Assembly: GCF_040802235.1 (NCBI RefSeq)
Contig: NC_133157.1
Location: 31,017,501-31,081,500, forward strand
DNA from: Manis javanica
Lineage: Eukaryota > Chordata > Mammalia > Pholidota > Manidae
Length of the DNA stretch: 64,000 nt
Direction: 5' to 3'
The position numbers were made by a program, and so were the translations under genes. Positions 57,442 to 64,000 of this stretch are shown one piece after another. The stretch's first letter is position 1, and the number at the start of each line of letters is the position of its first letter. Under the pieces are notes generated by a model, which did no database searches, was not told the origin of the DNA, and saw nothing but the letters and a program-made list of their open reading frames with translations.

Positions 57442-58315
57442 ATGCGCCAGCTCCCCACAAATATATCTATCACCATGAAAAGGCAGAAGAAATTGAGACA
57501 GACCAAGATCACAGAGGCAAACCCTGAGAAGGAGATAGACCTAACCAGTCTTCCTGAAAAAGAATTAAAAATAAAGCTCATAACCATGCTGATGGAGCTG
57601 CAGAGAAATATGCAAGAGCTAAGGGATGAAGTCCGGAGGGAGATTACAGAAATGAAACAATCTCTGGAAGGATTTGTAAACAGAATGGATAATATGCAAG
57701 AGGCCATTGATGGAATAGAAACCAGAGAACAGGAACGCATAGAAGCTGACACAGAGAGAGAAAAAGGATCTCCAGGAATGAAACAATATTAAGAGAACTG
57801 TGTGACCAATCCAAAAGGAACAATATCCACATTATAGGGGTACCAGAAGAAGAAGAGAGAGAGAAAGGGATAGAAAGAGTATTTGAAGAAATAATTGCTG
57901 AAAACTTCCCCAAACTGCGGGAGGAAATAATCGACCAGACCATGGAAGTGTACAGAACTCCCAACAGGAAGGACCCAAAGAGGACAACACCAAGACACAT
58001 AATAATTAAAATGGCAAAGATCAAGGACAAGGACAGAGTTTTAAAGGCAGTGAGAGAGAGGAAAAAGGTCACCTACAAAGGAAAACCCATCAGGCTATCA
58101 TCAGACTTCTCAAGAGAAACAATACAGGCCAGAAGAGAATGGCACGATATATTTAATGCAATGAAAGAGAAGGGCCTTGAACCAAGAATACTGTATCCAG
58201 CATGACTATCATTTAAATATGAAGGAGGGACTAAACAATTCCCAGACAAGCAAAAGTTGAGGGAATTTGCCTCCCACAAACCACCTCTACAGGGTATTTT
58301 AGAGGGACTGCTCTA
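57442..58315 (+). pseudogene. L1 ORF1 (RNA-binding protein), disrupted
   Basis: The first part (57442-57792, with an internal Met at 57475) encodes a Glu/Lys/Arg-rich coiled-coil segment. After a frameshift near 57770 the second part (frame of 57942-58205) carries the conserved RNA-recognition and C-terminal region, with a Thr-Pro-Arg-His-Ile-Ile motif, Lys-Gly-Lys-Pro-Ile-Arg-Leu and Ala-Arg-Arg-Glu-Trp. A TGA at 58203-58205 interrupts the frame before the last 35 or so codons, and the normal end follows near 58315. The TGA probably derives from a CGA by CpG decay. The ORF1 product is a chaperone that coats L1 RNA; this copy cannot make it intact. Start choice (57442 or 57475) is uncertain. 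Confidence 0.85.
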
Positions 58316-58633
58316 GATGGGACCACTTCTAAGACTAAATAGGTGTCACCAGAGAAAATAAAATCACAGTAAAGAAAGCAGACCAACCAAATACTAACTA
58401 AAGGCAAAAAATAAAATCAACTACCCACAAAAGCAGTTAAAGGAAGCACAAAAGAACACAGAATAAAACAACCAACATATAAAGAACGGAGGAGGAGGAA
58501 TAAGAAGGGAGAAAAAATAAAGAATGACCAGACAGTGTTTAAAATAGCTCAATAAGTGAGTTAAGTTAGACAGTAAGATACTAAAGAAGCTAACCTTGAA
58601 CCTTTGGCAACCACGAATCTAAAGCCTGCAATG

Positions 58634-58800
58634 GCAATAAGTACATATCTTTCAATAATCACCCTAAATGTAAATGGACTGAATGCACCAATCAAAAGAC
58701 ACAGAATAACAGAATGGATAAAAAAGCAAGACCCATCTCTATGCTGCTTACAAGAGACTCACCTCAAACCCAAAGACTATAGGAACAAAGAAAGACTGAA
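58634..58800 (+). pseudogene. L1 ORF2 N-terminal remnant (endonuclease start)
   Basis: The segment encodes the start of the APE-type endonuclease: Ile-Ile-Thr-Leu-Asn-Val-Asn-Gly-Leu-Asn, then Arg-Ile-Thr-Glu-Trp-Ile and Gln-Glu-Thr-His (the catalytic Asn and Glu). It is cut near 58800, so no reverse transcriptase or full endonuclease can be made. The frame runs on into the 3' UTR (to 58930) without meaning. Confidence 0.8.
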
Positions 58801-59149
58801 GGAACAAAACAGCAGCAGAATCATAGAACCTAAGAATGGACTAACAGTTACCAAAGGGAAAGGGACTGGGGAGAAAGGGAGGGAAGGGAGGGATAAGGGT
58901 GGGGAAAAAGAAAGGGGGCCTTACGATTAGTATGTATAATGTGGGGGTGGGGCACAGGGAGGGCTGTGCAACACGGAGAAGACAAGTAGTGATTCTACAG
59001 CATCTTACTATGCTGATGGACAGTGACTGTAATGGGGTTTGTGGGGGGGACTTGGTGAAGGGGGACCCTAGTAAACATAATACTCTTCATGTAATTGTAG
59101 ATTAAAGACAACAAAATTAATTAATTTTAAAAAAGTGAAAAATAAATAA

Positions 59150-59171
59150 AAATAAAAAGTTATTATCTTGA
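59150..59171. repeat. L1 target-site duplication, right copy
   Basis: Identical to the left copy at 56641-56662 over all 22 bases. It directly follows the L1 A-rich tail. Confidence 0.95.
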
Positions 59172-59174
59172 TAA

Positions 59175-59435
59175 CAAGATTGAAATCCCTTATAAATTGC
59201 TTCATCATGCAGAAGAATTATTCCCCTTTCAAGCTGAAGCCCCACTGAGGATCTCATTCTTTCCTACCAGGGACTGAGACTCAGTTCCCCACAGCCCATT
59301 CATTTCTGCTGAGACCATTTTTTCACATTTGCTAAAACACTTTATGCAACTCACAGAGAAAAGGACCTGGGAACAAGTGGGTAAAGAATATAAATACAGC
59401 CCTTCACCAACAAGTCTTAGATTCCCTTAATCTAA
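59175..59435. other. Unassigned unique sequence
   Basis: Nothing recognisable. Confidence 0.3.
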
Positions 59436-59439
59436 GAGG

Positions 59440-59580
59440 ATCCTACGGAACCATGGGTTTGTGGAATCATCTAGTCCAGTCTCTCACCCATGGTGGGTCC
59501 CCTGCTCAGCTTTTCTAACAATGGCACTGTGGCTGCTATTGAAACCTTGAGTGACAGGGAGATTCTACTTGCATGAGGTT
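59440..59580. repeat. L3/CR1-like ancient LINE fragment
   Basis: 'gtggaatcatctagtccagt', 'ggtcccctgctcagc' and 'gaccttgagtgacagggag'-like text resembles the CR1/L3 module 'catctagtccaaccccctgctc'. Strand and borders are uncertain. Confidence 0.45.
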
Positions 59581-59584
59581 GACA

Positions 59585-60180
59585 CAAGAGAGAACAGGAC
59601 AATATATTTTGGGTCTCTAAAGGATTCTCCGTGGGAAGGTGGGCTTGACCCCAAGAAACTCAAAGAAGCAGATTTCACCTTCACATGAGGCAGAAAACCT
59701 TGAGAGGAAGGGCTGTCCCAACAGATCTCGTGGTCTCAGCCTCAGTTGTTCTCTCTCCTTCCTTCTAAAATGGAGGGCTTCCTGCCCTGCCTACTTGTGA
59801 TCCACTGTTATTGTTGGAAAAGACTTCGTGGGACGGAACCACAAGTCTTCTGGAGCTTCTACTGGTATGTCCTCCTTTACACTCATGCAGAAATTGTGGC
59901 TTTCCCATTCTTTTCCTATGAAGAAACCTCCAGAATGGTAATAGGGTTGTCCTACCTGAAACCAGCTTCACAAGGCAGAAGAGTCCCAACCCACCCAGCA
60001 GACCAAAGAGAGAAAGGATGTGTACAGCCCTCCCCTGAGAGTGATTTGTGAAAAGCAGGAGATGCTGGGAGCTGGGACTTCCTCTCAGCCTCAGTCAACA
60101 GGGCCCCCACTCACCCAAGCAGACACATACAGCTGGGTCATAGTCTGGTATTCATAATGGGATCAGACTTCATCTAAAGT
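59585..60180. other. Unassigned, possibly an extension of the L3-like fragment
   Basis: Includes a 101-codon plus frame (59746-60051), which is unrecognised and overlapped by minus-strand frames. Confidence 0.3.
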
Positions 60181-60184
60181 CCTC

Positions 60185-61490
60185 CAAACTTTTTTTTCTT
60201 TAAGTAGTGATTTTGGACATTATTTATTTTTTATTATTATGAACATCTTTCCATAGCTGTACATATAGATCTACCTCATTCATTTTTCAAGCTGAGTAGC
60301 ATTCCATTAAGTGATGCACATAATTTATTTACATAATATGCTCTTATTGGACATCTGATATATTTACAAGTCCTGCCAGAACTACTATGACAATATGCAT
60401 GCATTTGGGTGCACTTCTGTTAGTGTTCTCTAGAATATTTGAATGCCTTTTCCTTCACTTGTTTTTATTATAATAAACAATTAGTATCTTTTGCACCTAT
60501 CTCTGCACATGTATAGCATTTCTGAGGATGTAACTCTTGAAGTAGAATTGCTGGGCCAAAAGGAATGACTATTTTTAAAACTTACTGGCAAACTGCCCTC
60601 CAAAAGACCTCACTGATTTATATGTTCTCGCCAGTGCGAGAATAAGGGGAATGACTGCTTCCCTCATGTCCACTACAACTCTGGCGATTTTTAATTTTTT
60701 AATGTTTGCCAATTTGTTACGTTGAGAGGAAACTTCAAAAAAATAATCATTGCATTTTTCTGGTTATTGGTGAGGTTGAGCATCTTTTTATACCTTCAGT
60801 CTTCTTATTTCTTCCTTCCTCCGTGATGAGTTCCTTCCTTCCTTTGCGGAGTTTTCTTTTGAGTTGCCTTTTTTCATATTGATTTGAAGGAGCTCTTTAT
60901 ACAATTAATGTTTTATTAATACCTTATCTGTTTTATATGCTACAAAAATTTTCTCCTGGTCTGTTACTAATCTTTAACCTTACTTACCCTTGCCTATTTT
61001 TCTGTTGACTTATTCAAATTTTCCCATTGATTTGTAAAGACTTTTTCTATTTTAAAGATATCTACCTTTGTCACTAATCTTGCCAGTGTGTTTCTGTTTT
61101 CCATTTTGTGTTGGACTTTGTTAAGTTAGAAAAGATCTTATGTTTATTTAGACACATATGCCTTTGTATATCATAAGTGTTAAGAAAGGTTTTCTTCACT
61201 CTAAGATGAGAGATATTTGCCAATATCTTCTTTAGGTTTTCCTAGCTGGGATTCTTTATTCCATCTGGAATTTATTTTGTTGTGTGGTATGCCTTAGGAA
61301 TCTCACTTTTATTTTTTTCTGACATAGCTGGTCAAATTTCCCAATATCTTTCATCAAATTAGTCATCCTTTCCTCTCTGGTTTGTAATCCCAACTTACTC
61401 ATATACTTTTGTTTGGACTTTAAAGAGATTGACATGGTTATTATCAACAAGCTTGACTTCATTTATAGGGGAAAGATGAATTGTTATTTG
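60185..61490 (-). repeat. Old L1 LINE, ORF2 3' part and 3' UTR (L1ME-like)
   Basis: Minus-strand L1. Plus-strand landmarks: 'gtagaattgctgggccaaaa' near 60542, 'ctggcaaactgccctccaaa' near 60585, 'tgaggttgagcatctttt' near 60770, and 'tgttttattaataccttatc' near 60909. All frames are broken. Confidence 0.85.
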
Positions 61491-61494
61491 TTTT

Positions 61495-61910
61495 GGATAG
61501 AAAAGGAGAGTGTACTGTGGGATAAAATCAGGAGAAGGCAGTAAAGATAGTCATGGAATTTGTTGTGAAGAAGGAAAGTCTGAGGAAGAAATAGCAAAAG
61601 AGAAAACTACTGAGACACGGAAGGAACGTGTTATCAAAAAAATGCTGGCCACTGGGAAAGATTATTTAGGAGAGTCGTAAAAAGAAGAGGATGCAAACAG
61701 AATTGAATTGGTTAATACTGGGCTCCGAGCTGAAGGGAAGAGGTCCATAATCAGTCCCCCTTGCCACATAGGCTAAGTGGCTGTCACAAAGCCAGGCAGA
61801 GTGCAGGTTAGGTCATGGTTGGTTAATCAATTAGCAAATAGTCAAGAACTGGTGCTGTGGCTGTATTAATTAGCCTTAAAGTAATACAGGCTCATTATTT
61901 TAAAATAAGA
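61495..61910. other. Unassigned unique sequence
   Basis: Nothing recognisable. Confidence 0.3.
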
Positions 61911-61914
61911 GAGC

Positions 61915-62000
61915 AAAAAATAGCACGATGTTAGCTACCTTTATTGAGCACCTTCTATGGTCCAGCACTTGACTAGCTGCTTTATGTATATTTTATCTTG
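61915..62000 (-). repeat. MIR SINE fragment
   Basis: 'tttattgagcaccttctat' and 'agctgctttatgtatatttt' fit a reversed MIR end. Confidence 0.6.
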
Positions 62001-62004
62001 TGAA

Positions 62005-62750
62005 GAAGAAAATTAAAACTTCTGTAACGCCACTACCTGAGATTAGCCGCCATTAATACTCTGCCCTGATTACTTCCAATCTTGTTCTTCTGATGTGTTA
62101 AGGAACAAGAGCTAACATTTACTGAGTCCTTCCTCCTATGCCCAGAGCTAATAAAATAATTTAAATTTTTTAAAAATACTTTTAAAAACATTTCAACAAT
62201 CCCAAGAAATAGGCACTATTATTATTTTAATTTTACAGATAAGGAAATCGGGATTGAAGAGGTATGTGCCCATTCCGTCTACCACTTTTGTAGGTTACTT
62301 TTTATCATTTAAGCTTATATCAGAAATGTTTTCCCACATCATTAACTATCCCACAAAAGAGATTCCCTTAATGGCTGCATACTATTCTACTACATGGGCC
62401 TGTCATCATTTATTTAACCATTTCAGTATTTCTGTTCAATTGTTAGTGATTTTTTTTTTAATAGAACAAACCCTGCTGTTGTGAACAATGTGTGTACGTC
62501 TAAGCACTCTGGCCTTTTTTTTTAAAGTGGCAGTAACATTACTGAGTCAAGTTTTTTTCAGGCTCTTTCTACATATTGTCAAGTTGCCTTCCAGAAGGTT
62601 CTACTATTTTACATTCGTCCAGAAATAAAGGCATCCATTTTATGCCCTTGCCAGCCCTAAGTGTTATTAATTTTAAATCCTAACCAATGTAAATGGGGAA
62701 ACATGTATCATAATTTTAGTTCATTTTTCTGATAAAGGAGAAACAAAACC
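62005..62750 (-). repeat. Old L1 LINE 3' region (L1ME-like), split by a MIR
   Basis: The 3' end lies at 62005-62100 ('gtaacgccactacctgag') and the adjacent part at 62263-62750 ('catcattaactatcccac', 'gttgccttccagaagg'). A MIR occupies the gap. Confidence 0.7.
62100..62262 (-). repeat. MIR SINE inserted in an L1
   Basis: 'gctaacatttactgagtcc', 'tcaacaatcccaagaaatag', 'attttacagataaggaaatc'. It sits between two parts of one L1. Confidence 0.8.
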
Positions 62751-62774
62751 TAATATGGTTCTTCCAAAAATTTT

Positions 62775-62910
62775 AATTCAGCCTCTCGCATGTTCCAGGC
62801 TCTTTTCTGGGGACTGAGGATGGGACAGTGAACAAGACAAACCCAGCCCCTGCCTTCCTGGGACTCACAAATAAGAGGTGCATTCAACGCATAATGGATT
62901 GCGATGGAAA
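62775..62910 (-). repeat. L2 LINE fragment
   Basis: 'catgttccaggctcttttc', 'gggacagtgaacaagacaa' and 'cctgccttcctgggactcac' are the reversed L2 3' region. Confidence 0.75.
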
Positions 62911-62944
62911 GGGGCATGTCACAAGCACTTGGCAGCATGTCGTG

Positions 62945-63140
62945 TCTATTGGTCCCCTTTATGTAAAGTGCAAAGAGCTAATTCTGACCTCACAGCAACC
63001 CGTTTCAGCTAAGAACTATTGCTGACCCCGTTCTACAGATGAGGAAATTGAGTTGCTAAGAGGTCAAGTAATTTGCCCAGAGTCATACGACAAAGAAGAA
63101 GCAAAAGCAAGATGCAAACCCAGGCAGTTCAGCCCCAGAG
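62945..63140 (-). repeat. MIR SINE
   Basis: 'gtgcaaagagctaattctg', 'ctacagatgaggaaattg', 'gtcaagtaatttgcccagag' and 'gatgcaaacccaggcagttc'. Confidence 0.85.
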
Positions 63141-63144
63141 GTGT

Positions 63145-63635
63145 GCTGAGGGTGTGCAGAGGCACCAAACAGGGTGAAAAGGAGATACAGGAAAGCAGAA
63201 AAAACAAAATGGACTTGAACAAACAGTAAAAGGATCAGAAATAGAAGATGTTCATTTGTATCAGAAATATTACCATAAGGTATTGTACAATATCTTTCCT
63301 TTTTTTTAGAGGAGTAGGTGAGGATGGCATGTGGCAAAAATCAGCAGATCATACATGCATTGGACAAAAACATGGAACAGTCCAAAGACAGAGGAAAAGA
63401 ATGGTCTAAATTTTTCTGCTATGAGACAGCAGAGGAAAGATGAAGGGAGAGACCTCAAGGAATGGGAAATGTAGAGGGGTCAATCCTAGCAGCATTCAAA
63501 ACTGAGCAGATAGGGAGAAAATAGAAACTTGTACTTTTCCTGGGCTTCTGACCAAGTGATCTCCCAGCTTGGCCTGAGGTTAAGGCTCCTCTGGCCGGAC
63601 GGAAGTTTTGCAGTTGGTGGGAGGACATTCCCATG
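63145..63635. other. Unassigned unique sequence
   Basis: Nothing recognisable. Confidence 0.3.
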
Positions 63636-63641
63636 GGCTGC

Positions 63642-63656
63642 AGCGCCATCTAGTCG
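63642..63656 (-). promoter_or_regulatory. CTCF-like motif
   Basis: The minus strand reads CGACTAGATGGCGCT, which differs from CCASYAGRKGGCRS only at the second base. It lies in a CpG-containing stretch and points toward the plus-strand site at 26472, so the two are in convergent orientation. Confidence 0.5.
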
Positions 63657-63879
63657 AGGTGTCGGGGAACTGGCACCCCAACCACCGGCCTGCTACCTTC
63701 CTTGGAGACAAGCTCCCTCTGGGCTAAGTGCTGAAGTCAGCGTGAACGAACAAGTGTGTCCTCCAGAAGTAAACTGTCCATCTGGAGAGACGATCACAGG
63801 TTATCGAGCAGGACTTACACAGGTGTTCAGGGAACAGAGAGGAGCAAGGCTGGCCGACACTGAGGGTCGGGAGGCACCA

Positions 63880-64000
63880 TGAGGAAGCAATATTCAGACT
63901 CAAATGATGAGTAACATTTGTCAAGCAGTAGAGGGGAAAGAAAATTCCAGACAACGGGACCAGGGACTCAAAGGTCCAGAGTTTAGTACATTCAGGGAAG
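63880..64000 (-). repeat. L2 LINE, upstream part, running off the window
   Basis: 'attcagactcaaatgatgag' and 'aaattccagacaacgggacc' followed by 'ggactcaaaggtccagag' parallel the L2 block with 'gagcattccaggcagagg' and 'gcaaaggccctgagg'. It continues past the window end. Confidence 0.6.

Larger units (their letters stand above)
56663..59149 (+). mobile_element. Internally deleted L1 LINE (half-L1-like) with perfect target-site duplication
   Basis: The element (2,487 bases) holds a full-looking 5' UTR (56663 to about 57440), an ORF1, the first part of ORF2 and a 3' UTR ending in an A-rich tail. It lacks the rest of the endonuclease, the reverse transcriptase and the C-terminal part of ORF2, presumably around 3.5 kb. 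The ORF2 part from about 58634 carries the Ile-Thr-Leu-Asn-Val-Asn-Gly and Gln-Glu-Thr-His motifs of the L1 endonuclease, then jumps near 58800 to 3' UTR sequence ('gaacaaaacagcagcag'). The 3' UTR is a lineage type with 'gacagtgactgtaatgggg' near 59020. A perfect 22-bp target duplication shows that the deletion was already in the inserted RNA or formed during reverse transcription, or happened later inside the copy. It is the youngest repeat in the window by appearance, but it could not have retrotransposed without help from another L1. Confidence 0.9.

Noticed and set aside
57189..57752. 183-codon minus-strand open frame
   Set aside because: It is the antisense of L1 5' UTR and ORF1; Ser/Leu-rich antisense frames are a by-product of the Glu/Lys-rich sense frame.
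1..64000. Search for bacterial or phage systems, CRISPR arrays, tRNA or rRNA genes
   Set aside because: Repeat content and composition are mammalian throughout, and none of these was seen.

Overview
This is nuclear DNA from a placental mammal. It is mostly interspersed repeats, at moderate to low GC. I see no clear protein-coding gene, rRNA, tRNA, CRISPR array or bacterial-type operon. The mammalian call rests on many MIR and L2 copies, L1 LINE pieces in both orientations (one with a lineage-specific 3' end), MaLR-type LTRs and hAT-Charlie MER elements. No recent lineage SINE is visible by eye (no Alu, B1, CAN-SINE, ruminant Bov or horse ERE type), so the source is probably a lineage with low SINE activity. 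I cannot name the species.

Layout. 1-10,800: unique sequence with old L1 on the minus strand (909-1775, 6140-7460), MIRs and an inverted hAT-Charlie element (3144-3335). 10,800-15,900: an internally deleted plus-strand L1 whose gap is now a TA/CA microsatellite, then L2/MIR copies flanking the most protein-like stretch in the window, a candidate minus-strand exon ending in a GT donor at 15346. 15,900-24,400: mostly unique sequence, then a large minus-strand L1 (22,255-23,690). 24,400-31,800: T-rich unassigned blocks, two MaLR LTRs, a strong CTCF-type motif (26,472), a purine tract, a long L2 and a pentanucleotide satellite. 31,800-42,700: many MIRs, an L1 ORF2 remnant (35,085-37,200), two MER5-type elements and an L1 split by an AT-rich palindromic tract. 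42,700-56,600: MIR/L2 fossils alternating with unique AT-rich blocks that look like non-coding regulatory DNA. 56,641-59,171: the youngest insertion, an L1 with 5' UTR, ORF1, the first part of ORF2 and 3' UTR, bounded by a perfect 22-bp target-site duplication. 59,200-64,000: L3/CR1-like, L1, MIR and L2 fossils.

Interpretation. The window reads as intergenic or deep-intronic sequence. Points worth following are the internally deleted (half-L1-like) element, the candidate exon with a weak resemblance to apovitellenin-1, and four CTCF-like motifs whose orientation (minus, plus, minus, minus) would allow convergent loops. All family assignments were made by eye from remembered consensus features. 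Repeat borders are good to a few tens of bases, except the L1 at 56,663-59,149, which is base-exact.
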